Origin: Saposhnikovia divaricata
Lineage: Eukaryota; Streptophyta; Magnoliopsida; Apiales; Apiaceae
Reading direction: 5' to 3'
Assembly: GCA_036435485.1 (NCBI GenBank)
Contig: CM071600.1
Span: forward strand, 61,687,546 to 61,751,545
DNA length: 64,000 nucleotides
Shown: piece by piece, positions 1 through 11,072 of the stretch
Layout of the letters: each line of letters starts with the position of its first letter
Numbering within the stretch: position 1 is the first letter of the stretch
Made by a program: the position numbers and the translations under genes
Notes under the pieces: generated by a model
Databases searched by the model: none
What the model was told of the DNA's origin: nothing
What the model saw: only the letters and a program-made list of their open reading frames with translations

Positions 1-186
1 ATTGCTCCTCGTGTTTTTAGAAAAAGAAAAATTTTAGTTAATTAATATATAAAAGATAATGTATTTTACGTGTAAGAGAAAATTGATTAGTTATTGAAAA
101 ATAGAAATGGTAACATGTTTTACCTGACAAAGAAAATTTATTAGTTATTAGTAACTATAATTAAGTAAGAATAATTAAATAAAATA
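1..186. other. AT-rich flank, no gene seen
   Basis: Low-complexity AT-rich DNA with no coding signal. Its last nine bases (178-186, AATAAAATA) are the left target-site duplication of the adjoining transposon. Confidence 0.6.
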
Positions 187-1088
187 GGGATATTCCAAAT
201 GATACCACTATACAATTGGCTTTTCCATTTGGTACCATCCAACATTTTTGACTTCCAAGTGGCACCACTGTACTTTAGGCTTCATCCATTTTATACCATT
301 CTGTCAAGCAAACGTTAGATTATTTTTAATGGTACCACTATACAATTGACTTTTTCATACGATGCCATCCAATATTTTTGACTTTTACATGGTACCATTT
401 TTCTCTCACTAAGATCAAATTTTCCTCTTAATTTCACAATCTATCTATACATTTTACCCTATAATAAGTCATTGATTCTCTCACTTTTTCTGATCAGCCT
501 CCAAGTCATTAATTAGTCTCGTATCCAATAGTCTTATCGTAATAAACTATGTAGTTCAAATTTTTTAGCTTCTTTCAATGCTTTCATCAGTAAAAGTAAA
601 TCCTCCGGAAACTCCTGGACAGATCTGAGCACACATTATATATGTATATGTTCATACGGGTTGATTCTATATATTATGTATTAATTTAATATTTTGAACT
701 ATTGATCAAAGTTTATTATGATTGGAGAACTGGATCCAAGTCTAATGAATGACTTGATTGCTTATTAGAAATAGTGATAGTTAGAGAATCAATGACTTAT
801 TACAGACAAAGCATATAGATAAGTTGTGAAAATTTCAAGAAAAATTTGATTTTAGTGAGAGAAAAATGGTACCATGTAGAAGTCAAAAATATTGGATGAC
901 ACCGTATGAAAAAGTCAATTGTATAGTGGTAACATTAAGAATAATCTAACGTCCGACTAACGTTTGCTTGACAGAATGGTATAAAATGGATGAAACCAAA
1001 AGCACAGTGGTGCCACTTGGAAGTCAAAAATGTTGGATGGTACCACATGAAAAAGTCAATTGTACAGTGGTACCATTTAGAATATCCC
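187..1088. mobile_element. Foldback Mutator-like MITE, 902 bp, 9-bp TSD
   Basis: The ends are GGGATATTC and GAATATCCC, flanked by a perfect 9-bp direct repeat AATAAAATA (178-186 and 1089-1097). A 9-bp TSD is the hallmark of Mutator-like elements. The terminal inverted repeats are very long: the left arm can be followed to about 600 and the right arm back to about 680, with scattered mismatches and small indels, so nearly the whole element is a hairpin. Each arm also contains an internal direct duplication. The motif with ACCACTATACAATTG followed by CATCCAA and TTTTTGACTT occurs twice per arm, at about 205-270 and 335-400. There is no ORF, so it is non-autonomous. It lies about 240 bp upstream of the RadA start codon. 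Confidence 0.9.
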
Positions 1089-1097
1089 AATAAAATA

Positions 1098-1324
1098 ATA
1101 TGTACCATTAAATAAGGTTAAATAAGTAAATTTAAGAGGTACCAATTGATTTCAAAAAAAAAAAATTACCAGTTATGTAAACGAATTTTTAAATAATTTT
1201 TAGGTAAAAGATTGCAGAAACTAAAATAACGGTAAAGATTTGTAAATCGCGGGTATTTCCAATCATAAACCCTAGAAGCATAAACCCTAATTCATTTTCT
1301 TTACTGTCCAGAATTTCGCCTGAA
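1098..1324 (+). promoter_or_regulatory. RadA promoter and leader with two teloboxes
   Basis: A short AT-rich interval between the MITE and the RadA start codon. Two AAACCCTA motifs (1267-1274 and 1282-1289) lie within 60 bp of the ATG. These telobox sites are typical of plant genes expressed in dividing cells, which suits a DNA-maintenance gene. No clear TATA box was assigned. The proximity of the 902-bp MITE means that it probably occupies part of the ancestral promoter (inference). Confidence 0.5.
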
Positions 1325-4300
1325 ATGCAAGTAAACATGCATGCTCTTCGTTTAATTCACGCGCAAAAGCACCTTCTCAATCTCTCCACGCGCCTTTCTT
1401 GTAAGTATTCTTTAAACCCTAATTTTTCCCCCCAATTTTACACTACTCCACAAAGATCAATTCACTTCACAAATCATCTTAATAGCTGGACTAGTTTTGG
1501 TTCAGAACCCAAAAAAGACACTAAGGTTACTGCTATATATGACCCCATTACTGGTTCTCTTTCAACTGAGAGAGTGAGTAGTGTTTATAATAATGGTGAT
1601 GAAAATAATCAAGAAGTTCCGAAAATTTTGGGTGTTGGAGATGATGGTGATAGGGCTTTTGGGGTTGTAAAGAAGGGGAATTTAAGAAGTGGGTCGACGA
1701 GTTGGAAGAGTTTCGGGGCTGTTTCGGGTGGTGGGAAGAAGAAAGGGAAGGTGAAGACTAGTTGGGTTTGCGAGAGTTGTGGGTATTCGGATGGACAGTG
1801 GTGGGGTTCGTGTCGGTCGTGTGATGGTGTGGGGACTATGAAGAGGTTTTCGGAAGGTGATGGGAGCGAAGGGAAGATGACTAGTGGATTTGGGGTTTCG
1901 GAGAAGATGGTGCAAACGTGGTTGCCACAGCAGGTAGGAGATGTTGGTCCGGTGAGGTTGACGGATGTGAATAGGGGTGTTGATCAGAAGGAGTGGAGGA
2001 TTCCCTTGTAAGATTTATGTCTTTCTTTTTTCTACATTGTCAATGTTTTTAAGTGAGCCTCAATGATACTAGAAGATGTACTACTATTCACTTGCACAAT
2101 AATGCCTTAATATTGTATTGCTTATGATTTATCTCTCTCCAACACATGAAGAGCTGCCGGTTATATGTGCCTACATAAATGTATTTGGTTGTGTGTAGCT
2201 CAAGCAAATATTGTTGTATATATCTTGTTGAATGTAAATAGTCATCTGCCTGAATTAGGTCTGGACTTTTTGGAAATGAAGTTGCTAGGGTTCTTGGTGG
2301 TGGTCTTGTACCAGGTATAACTTATCTCTGATGATGTGTGCAGTATGTTTGATTACTTCTTCATATCTATAATTAGTTAAGTTAATAGCCCAGCAAGCAA
2401 TTATAAGCTGTATCAGCTTGATAACTTAGCGGGTTAGAGTTGCTAGTTTGCTACAAGTTTTGTTACCTGGAAAGGGGAATGAACTTACTAGTTATGCCTA
2501 CTGCCTGATCGGCACAAAAAAGTATTCGTCATATTATAAACGTTTACGTTAATTATACTAATGATTATTGCAACTAACTTTGAACCCCTTGAGGCATTGT
2601 TCTGTTTCATACAGAGTCTTTTAGCCAAGATTCTCCAGAGATTTCTGCTTTCTGAAGAAAGCGAGTAGGAAACTGGGGTCATTGATCCCACTTCCCACTT
2701 TATAGTTTGTGCTTCTCTTCTAGTCTCGTATCTTAAGATATGCATTTCTATTATTTATCTGGAAAATTAGGATTTGCTTGTGACATAGTCTTTATAATAT
2801 AGTGGATTTGCAGCATATTTTGAAACCCAAGTTCTTTCTCTGTTTTGTAGGTTCTTTGGTCTTAGTTGGTGGTGATCCTGGTGTGGGCAAAAGTACATTG
2901 TTACTACAGGTGCCTGTGTGTTAAGATGAACTCAATGGTTCTTACTTATAGAGATTGCATATTCTTCTTTTCATTTACTGCTTTCTTCAGGGCCTATGCA
3001 CATAAATATGTTGTGCACATAATGCAACCTTTTGCAATTTATTTATGTCCCCTCCACTTAACAATGTAATTGCTTCTTTCTTTTGTTTTGTAAGATTGCT
3101 GCAATAATCTCAGAAGGGCATGGGATGAGGCAATCAGCTCCAGTTGTTTATATATCTGGTGAAGAGGTTAGATTTTACTTTCTATTGATCTCTTTTATCT
3201 TTATAATTCATGCAGATTACTTTTTTAGTACATAATGTTCTATCTATGCTATTTACTTTTTTTTCTTTTTAGTAGTGTGTTACTGTGCTCTTATAACCTT
3301 CATATTGCTAATCATAGTTTTTATATTAGTCGAAATTGGAGTATTCTATTGTTTTCATCACGTAAATCTGTGATGTTTTTATAAATCTCAATTCATTTTT
3401 AGTTCACATTTATAGTTGCACCTGCGCGGAATATAAACATACATAAGTAACTTATTTTTCGTAACTCTTATTTTGGCTTCATTATTGTTGTATCTTCTTG
3501 GCAGAGTATTGAGCAAATTGGAAACAGGGCAGACCGAATGAAAATAGGAACTGAAGAACTATTCTTGTATTCCAGTACAGATATTGAGGTGCATATTTTG
3601 TTTATGCTAATATTTCTTGCTAAATTTTCTTTATCTCTTTTTGGCATCGGCTGATCTGTAACAAGATTTGTTTTTAGAATTTTTAAATATGTTTATAGAG
3701 TAATTGTTAATTTTTTACTAGTCTCACATGTACAATCTTGGCTTACTGTTTTCGTTGTTTCCGTTTCCAGGACATTCTGGAAAAAACTCAGCCTCTCTCT
3801 CCTCGGGCTCTAATTGTTGATTCGATTCAGACAGTATTTCTGAAAGGAGTGACCGGAAGTCCAGGAGGGCTCTCTCAGGTAGTCACCCCAAGTTGTAGGT
3901 CTCCGTCAGTAAAAGTCTAATCCTGAATCTAAAGTCTGGGGCCTTCTGGCTCACAAAAAAAAAGGATTTGTAAAGCTTGTATTACAAACCAATGGGAAGT
4001 ATTCATTTGTTCTATAAATACATGACCATCTACGTGGCTGATAGTATATAAATGATGAATTTTCTCAACAGTAGAATATGCAAATTCTTTTTTTTTTTTT
4101 TTCCTAAGCAGAATATGCAAATTCTTGACCTTCATGTCTCTGTTATTTACCGAAATTACGATTTTTTTTCTTTAAAAATATCTTTTTTCTATATATGCTA
4201 TAGGTGAAAGAATGCACGTCAGCGTTGCTGAGGTTTGCTAAGAAGACAAACATCCCTGTGTTCTTGGTAAGTCTTAGATCCCATTTGTTAGTTCGTACCA

Positions 4301-7300
4301 GATTAGCTTATGATTATTCCTGTCAATGGACATAAGGTCCATGTGGAGAAGGCATTTCTTTTTCCAGACTTAAATTAGATAAAAGCTAACCTATGTTTTC
4401 TATGTATCTCAGATTGGTCATGTAAATAAGTCAGGAGATATTGCTGGACCTCGTGTCTTGGAGCACATTGTTGATGCTGTTTTATACCTCGAAGTTAGTA
4501 ACACTTGACATCTTATTTTTTATAATATTAGTTGGAATATGGAGTTGTAGTTCTTTATCTTGTACGATGGAAGTTCTATCACATCAGTATGTGATGCAGT
4601 ACAGTAGTTAAAAGCAATAACAAGCGCAGAGATTATACTATATCCAAGAATAATCAATCGATATTATTCCCAAATAAAAAGTACTAATTGTGGTATTATA
4701 TATAACTACAGATGATAGTACTAATTGTAAGTCTAGACCTTATTGTTATATTATTACCTTAGATACATAATCTCAAAATGGAATCATGTTCTATTCTTAT
4801 ATTATCATATTGAATATTACAGGGTGAAAAACATTCATCTCATCGGCTGCTTCGATCTGTAAAGAATCGGTTTGGATCCACTGATGAGGTGTGTAATAAT
4901 ATCAGCGTTTCCTTCCCTGGATTGTTCTTATACTAGATTAATCCTGTTTGAAAATCCTTGTTTATGTACAGTAATTTGTTTCTTTCTAGATAAGTATTTG
5001 GCTATGTTATGTGGTAATTGAAATTTGTATGTTAATCTTTGACCCTCCCCACTCCTAAAATATTCTCTATTTGGTTCCCCCTTTCTCAACCATAAGTTGG
5101 ATATAGTACTTTCAACATATAAAGCGAATGTCTGAACACATGAACTGAGATGACCAGAAACCACCTCTATTTGCAACAATAAATGATATGATTATACCAC
5201 GGCCGAAATTGTTTGCAAATATTTGGATGGACTGAGATAGCAGCACCTTTTTCTGCCTTTGCTTTTAAATATTTGTGTAGTTAACATTTATCAAAACAAA
5301 TGAAATACTGATTATATATGCTATTGATATTTTCTAACACCATCTCATACTTTAAACAGCTTGGAGTTTTTGAAATGTCTCAATCAGGATTGCAAGCTGT
5401 TCCAAACCCGAGTGAGATATTTTTAAGTCAGCAGCAAATAGATTCCGAGGTTTTAGCAGGACTTGCTGTAACTGTAGTTATGGATGGTTCCCGGTCTTTT
5501 GTTATTGAAATTCAGGCATGTCTAATACTTTGTTAGGTTTGATTTCGTTTCCCCTCTTTTTTCTCCTAACATGAAATGAAATTTTAAGGCAGCGAGAGCT
5601 GTTCCTCCCTTTAAAAGTCCTACAAGGGACATTTTAAATTTTTTATACTCTCATATAAAACCAAATTCACTTAGGGGTCGTTTGGTTCAGAAAGCGATAT
5701 GGGTTTGGAATCAGGAATTGAGTTAAGCTGGTATGGGGTTGAGGTATCATTCCTGATATCCGGTGTTTGGTTCAGTGCTGGAATGAATCTGTTTAATTTA
5801 TAATATTATTGATAACGGTTTCTTTGTTAATATATTTGTGTGTAAGTACGCATTATACATCGAAGTAAGGTTATTATACAATTTACAAAAAAAAAAATTT
5901 AATTTAAAAAAATATGTGATAGGTAAATTATAATTTGATCAATTAAATAGTAATTTAGTATTTTTTTGAAAAAATAAAATATTATTAATTAGTTTTAAAT
6001 AAATATAAGAATGAGGTATTTAAGATTGAACAATATCATATTAAAAATTATGTGAATTGAATTGTATTTTATTTTATAAATAAAGATGAAATAATCAAAT
6101 TTAATTTGATACCCATACCCCTTCCTCAAATCCACCTCCCCCCTAAGGTATCAAATTTCCTTCCTGGTGGGTTTCAGATTAAAAAATTTATCAACCAAAC
6201 ACCAGGTATGGGTTTGAAATGAAAAAAACCCATACCTGATACCAAAATTAACTGAACCAAATGTAATAATTTAAACTATCTTCCCTTCCCAAATGCACAC
6301 TAATATAGTGTGTGAAGTCTGAGCTGGTTTCTTTGTAATAATGGGCCGAGCTAGTACCATCAAAACTGGTCCATATAATACTTGGTTTCACTCTGCTGAA
6401 GTTGTCAAACTCTGGCTATTAAGGAGCTCATTTACAGAATCATGACAGCCTATCATTATATATTATATGATTGGATGGATAAAGGTGCTAACTATTTTTG
6501 CAGGCACTGTGTGTAGCTAGCTCAACAAATTCAAGGCAAGTCACTGGTCTTCAAACAAGCAGAGCAGACTTGATAATTTCAGTAAGTAATTATTGACTTT
6601 TCATATGACAGTATACTGAAAACATATTTCATTTCTCCTTTAGTTTGAAATTTTCGGTTAGAAGTAGTCTACTTCCCACAGACACGAGTAAATGATAAAA
6701 GGCACAGATGATCAGTTTTATCCTGAATCGAAACAATGGACTGAGTGTGCTCTTACGTGAATCATGCCATCATCTTAATTTAGGCCCGTTTAGTAAAACA
6801 GTGTATACTTTTTGTATAATAGTTGCTTTTACAGACATGCCACTGCCAAATCTGAGATTCTGTTCCTAGTATTTGCGCTGAATGTCTAATTGCCATTAGC
6901 TTTTAATTCAACTTCTAATTTGTTCACAATTCTATTCTTGGGATCCTTATTTGGTCAAGTCAAATTTAACAAAGACTTGGATATTACTGGTAAGAATTCT
7001 TTGTATATTTGCATTGCGAGTTCTCTAGGAAAGAAGTTGATTATCCAGGATATTTATTCTTGTTATTTTCTTTGTGAGCTTCTCAGTTTTCCAATCAAGA
7101 AAATTATTTGAACTCTCAATAGTATACTTGATATGTGTTTTAATATGATGGTTGACACATGGAAGATTAGTACATATGTGATTTAGGTTTACTTGTTGCT
7201 CTCAAGTTAACTTATGTAATTGGTGAACTATTACTAGAACTTTGTTTTGGTAACTATAGATGTTGCTTGGTAATTATGTTGCCATTTGTTGAATTTCTAT

Positions 7301-9602
7301 CTTGTTGATTCTGTTGAGTTAATACTTGTGGTATGCTAAAATAATATTCAGTTTACATATTTCACAGATTCTCGTAATTTAACTCACATCGTTTGAACTT
7401 GTAGGTTCTTATGAAGCAAGCTGGCCTCAAGCTCCAAGAAAATGTAACAATTATTTTTAACTGATATATCTTTGTGTGTGTGAGAGTGAGTGAGTGTGTG
7501 TGCGCACGCGCACGTGCATGAGCAATACATATTTTTTTTGTCTTTTGTGGGAAGTGTTTTTTTCAATTGTACAAAAAAATAATTATATTACTTGTTGAAT
7601 CATCTTCTTGATAGATAGAAAAAAAGGAGCAATTTAGAATTCCATTTGTTACAGAATGTAGGCTGCCGTCATCTGTTTCTTGGCAGACACCAATATTATC
7701 ATCCTTTTCACATGCCATCTATTGTACTTAGAGTTTTAGCCAAGATAACCGTATATTGATATTCTTTGATCTCTTTCTATCATATCTTAAAAGTGTTCCT
7801 TATCTTCTGTACATTGCAGGGTATCTTTTTGAATGTTGTCAGTGGATTGACCTTAAGTGAGACTGCTGGTGATCTTGCAGTAGCAGCCGCTATTTGCAGC
7901 AGGCATGTCATCTATTTAATACTATGTAATTGACATCAAAAGCTGTAGTTTAAGTGTTCATGTTAAAACATCGCAAGTCTGTCACTAAATATATTTTTAT
8001 GTTGCCATTCCCTAGCATTGTCTTATGTGTTGACCCATGCTTCATGTTATTATTGGATATTATTTTAGGCAACTAACTTCATAAATTGCTTGGGTTGAGT
8101 GTAATGCTGCTTCGTAAGCTGAAAGCAGCTATTGTCGCCCGAAAACTTGTAGCAACAAAATCCTATCACAAGTTAATACTTATTATTGAATTATATCTTT
8201 TTGAAAAGTTTTGAGTGTATTACACTGGGACTGAAATACATTTTGTATTATAATGATGTCAAAGTGCAAGGCTATAGCCTATCTTTAGAGCATCACTCTC
8301 TTTAGTGCTTTTTCAGATGATGTAAATTTACGTAGGAGTAGAAACACATTGTGATTGTAGCAGATCAAAACAAATTAGCTTACTAGTTTCTTGAAGCGAC
8401 AGGATTAATTGTTAACATTAGACTTCTTTAAAGCAAAATAGTATGCCCGTTTCATTGTAGTTAACACCAGCTAAGATTTTTTAGCACAACAAAGGTCTTG
8501 GCCACTGCACAAGGCTCCGACATCAGGAGGGTATGCAGAGGGTCCCATTGTTGGCGGCCTTACCCTTATTCTCTAATCATAATGAACCTTATAATTTAGA
8601 TGTTAATGTCTTGGGATAGATTGAACTGTCCTTCACTCAATTGCCATTATTATTTTATCTCTTCATTCTGTCTTCTATATTTCAATTTTTTTGTTGCCTG
8701 ATTTTTACATAATGTATGTTTTCTATTCGTAATTGTGGTCTTCTGCGTTTTTGTGGTTTTCAGTTTCTTGGAATTTCCAATTCCTCCGGGTGTGGCATTT
8801 ATTGCAGAAATTGGCCTTGGTGGTGAACTTCGCATGGTATGTGCATATATGAGCAATGTTTATCAAAAATGGCAGGCTTATTCTTTCCTAATAATATTGG
8901 AGAACATGCCGTACAATTATGCATACAAGTTTTATTTCGTTATTTTCATAACTTGTCATTATGTCCAACTGAGTGCGGAACTTTGTCCAAATTTGTGGTA
9001 TTACCGTTCTATTCTCGTGTGTAGCAGTGTGTTCAAAAAAAATCGCTACCTAATTAACTTTGACTTAAGTACAAGTTAGTAATGAGGAACCCAGTGAGTT
9101 TGGACTATGGATATGACATACATTGTCTAGATCAAGGCACACAACCAAAACCATTAATGCTATGTGTTCCACTGTAACGTAATTATAATACATGTCCTAG
9201 AATTATCTTCTCAGCACAAGATCTGACCCAATTACTCCTTTTAAGAATATCATATATACGCACGCACACCCTCAAATAAGAAAGTTGTACGTTATCTATA
9301 GAAATTAATTAGCCAGCCCTTATTTAAATGGCTGATATGTTTTTCACTCTACTCCTTGCAATGTGAACTGTGAATTTCTTACGTTATGCTTTTAAGTTCT
9401 TATATCTTCTTTGGGCGCATGACAGGTACAACGAATGGAGAAGAGGGTAATCACAGTGGCAAAGCTAGGATATAAAATGTGTGTCGTGCCCAGTTCAGCC
9501 GTGAAATCACTTTCAGATTCTCTGTCGGCCCTGGATCTAATGGAAATGGAAATATTGGGCTGCCGAAATCTGAAAGAGGTGATCAACCATGTATTTAGAT
9601 GA
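1325..9602 (+). CDS. RADA: RadA/Sms-like DNA repair protein, organelle-targeted, 15 exons
   Basis: Spliced gene of 625 codons. Exons: 1325-2007, 2259-2314, 2851-2909, 3095-3166, 3505-3588, 3771-3878, 4204-4266, 4413-4493, 4823-4888, 5360-5515, 6504-6581, 7405-7443, 7820-7902, 8764-8836, 9426-9602. The total is a multiple of three and all joins keep frame. The N-terminus is basic and Ser/Thr-rich with no acidic residues, as in a mitochondrial or plastid transit peptide. Residues around 148-165 form a C4 zinc finger (CESC, CRSC). Next come Walker [11 protein letters not shown] (exons 2-3), Walker B ALIVDSIQ (exon 6), the RadA-specific KNRFG motif (exon 9) and the Lon-protease-like C-terminal domain (exons 10-15). 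Bacterial RadA is a helicase promoting branch migration during recombination; the plant protein acts on organellar DNA (family knowledge). Introns 10 and 13 use GC donors (CAG|GCATGT and CAG|GCATGT). The upstream ATG was chosen; a second in-frame ATG is at codon 5. Confidence 0.93.
5674..6263. mobile_element. MITE-like insertion in RadA intron 10
   Basis: The left end reads GGGGTCGTTTGGTTCAG and the right end contains CTGAACCAAA, its inverted counterpart. A second inner inverted pair (GTGTTTGGTT at about 5761 and AACCAAACAC at about 6193) and matching GTATGGGTTTG stretches make the whole segment a degenerate foldback. No transposase is present. A GGGGTCGTTTGG start is common among plant hAT and PIF/Harbinger MITEs, but no clean TSD was found, so the superfamily is not assigned. 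Confidence 0.5.
7471..7520. repeat. GT/GA-rich microsatellite in RadA intron 12
   Basis: Alternating purine-pyrimidine run: TG repeats, then GAGTGAG, then TG and GCGCAC. It has Z-DNA-like character and no coding role. Confidence 0.8.
8455..8580 (-). mobile_element. Au-like SINE fragment in RadA intron 13
   Basis: The run with ACTGCACAAGGCTCC, then GGAGGGTATG, then GGCGGCCTTACCCTTA resembles the central part of the widespread tRNA-derived Au-type plant SINEs, read in reverse. Only the body is recognisable; the tRNA-like head and T-rich tail were not delimited. The call rests on family resemblance, not on a database match. Confidence 0.45.
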
Positions 9603-10224
9603 CCCGAATTTTGATCAGATTCCTCTGTACCCATTGCATATCGTAAAGAGAATCATGTACATAGTTTAGGACTAAACGAAAATCTATTCACAATGTAATG
9701 GCACGTACAGAGAAACTGCATATAACTTCTGTAGATGGTGCATACAGTGTAATCTTTATATTACTACACATAATCTATGATGCTCAGCCTTGTGCTGAGG
9801 GCGTTTTGTTCAACCACATCACCACTGTGTGTAATCTGTAATCTGAGTGTCATCGGTCCACTTAGAGAATTATCTCGACGCATTTACACTTAGAAATGCA
9901 ATTTTATCTTTTTTTGATATGAGGAATGCAATTTAATCTTTGTGATTAAAAATGCAATTTGTTCATGTATTATGAACATTGTTCTAAAAATCCCCGATTC
10001 TGTCAATTAATCCCTCATTAATCCTCTACAAGGTGCCCAGTCGATTTGATTTTTAAAATCCTCGATTAAGCTTTACGAGTACTTTTTGATGGAGTATTTA
10101 TAATAAATTATTAAAATTAAAATTAAATATTAATCAAATATGAATTATTATATATTTCTTGATATGATAAATAAATATTACTTAGGAGTAATAAACAACT
10201 AAAGACTAAGAATAAAATATTAAA
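9603..10224. other. RadA 3' flank, no gene
   Basis: RadA 3' UTR and AT-rich intergenic DNA. The first roughly 180 bp are matched by the decayed copy near 14,283-14,440 (shared ACATAGTTTAGGACTAA and CAATGTAATGGCAC), so this stretch was part of the duplicated block. Confidence 0.6.
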
Positions 10225-10450
10225 TGATATTAAAAACCAAACCAAACATACCCAGTATATCCCGTTCAGAGCAGGGTCTGGGACCATACCCCCACTTTTA
10301 GAGCAGGGAGGCTGTTTCCGTGGAGACCCTCGGCTAAGTGCACGACATACAAAGAGTGTGGTAAATACAACGGAAATGATACGGAAATGTACAATGGCAT
10401 ACCTGAGGCCCATGGCGTTCTCCACATGGGGCAAACCTACCTGCGAGGAT
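10225..10450 (-). mobile_element. Au-like SINE remnant, minus strand
   Basis: Read on the minus strand, the segment runs through CCATGTGGAGAACGCC, then GCCGAGGGTCTCCACGG, then GGTATGGTCCCAGACCCTG, and ends in GGGATATACTGGGTATG followed by a T-rich stretch. This is the layout of an Au-type SINE body and tail. The Pol III A and B boxes are not clear, so it is probably inactive. An apparent minus-strand ORF here is incidental. Confidence 0.5.
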
Positions 10451-10878
10451 TTATGATACTCCTAGCTTGAAGCGCTCCAACCACACGAAATAATATTAAA
10501 ATACATCTGATTTTTGTTTCGATTAATCCTTGCAAAATTCTTTTTAGCGATTTTGTCATATCTGATTCTTGTTACACTGAATATGAGTGCTAAAAAAATA
10601 AATTGTTTTGGATGTACCATTTCGGACCTTACCCTATTTTTTAATAATTTTTTGTGCAAATTTGGACCATTACCCAATTTCTCAGAATGGCATTTCCTAG
10701 GTAAATATACCAAATAAATAAAAAAGAAAAATAAAGAGAGAGGCCTTTTGTCGAAGAGACTTGGTTTTTTTTTTTTTTTTAATAAAAAAAATATATTAAG
10801 CATTTTAATTGATACTAAAGCGGCTTATAAGTTGGGTATATCATGTCAAATAAATTAACAACGATGTTTTCCCACCAA

Positions 10879-10883
10879 GCGGG

Positions 10884-10926
<43 letters not shown>

Positions 10927-10951
10927 ACGTGTTCGATCCACGTTCACCGCA
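10879..10951 (+). tRNA. tRNA-Phe (GAA), copy 1
   Basis: A 73-nt cloverleaf without encoded CCA. The acceptor arm is GCGGGGA / TCACCGC with one internal G-A mismatch that I recall as normal for plant tRNA-Phe. The D arm is AGCTCAGTTGGGAGAGCG. The anticodon arm CAGACTGAAGATCTG has anticodon GAA. The T arm is ACGTG-TTCGATC-CACGT, followed by discriminator A. Both internal Pol III boxes are present. A CAA motif precedes the gene and a T run for Pol III termination follows. The first T-stem pair is A-T rather than the G-C I recall for plant tRNA-Phe, a compensated change shared with the second copy. Confidence 0.97.
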
Positions 10952-11072
10952 TCCCTTTTTTTCAATTTTTTACTTTTCCTCCATCATATTCATTTCCCGT
11001 CATTGTTTCATTTGCTTTTTTAGCTAGTCACATTTCAGAAAAAAGGATAGCACACTACCTCGCTCTTGAAGA

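Noticed and set aside
8735..9079. 114-codon ORF overlapping RadA exon 14
   Set aside because: It contains exon 14 but runs on into intron sequence past a good GT donor.
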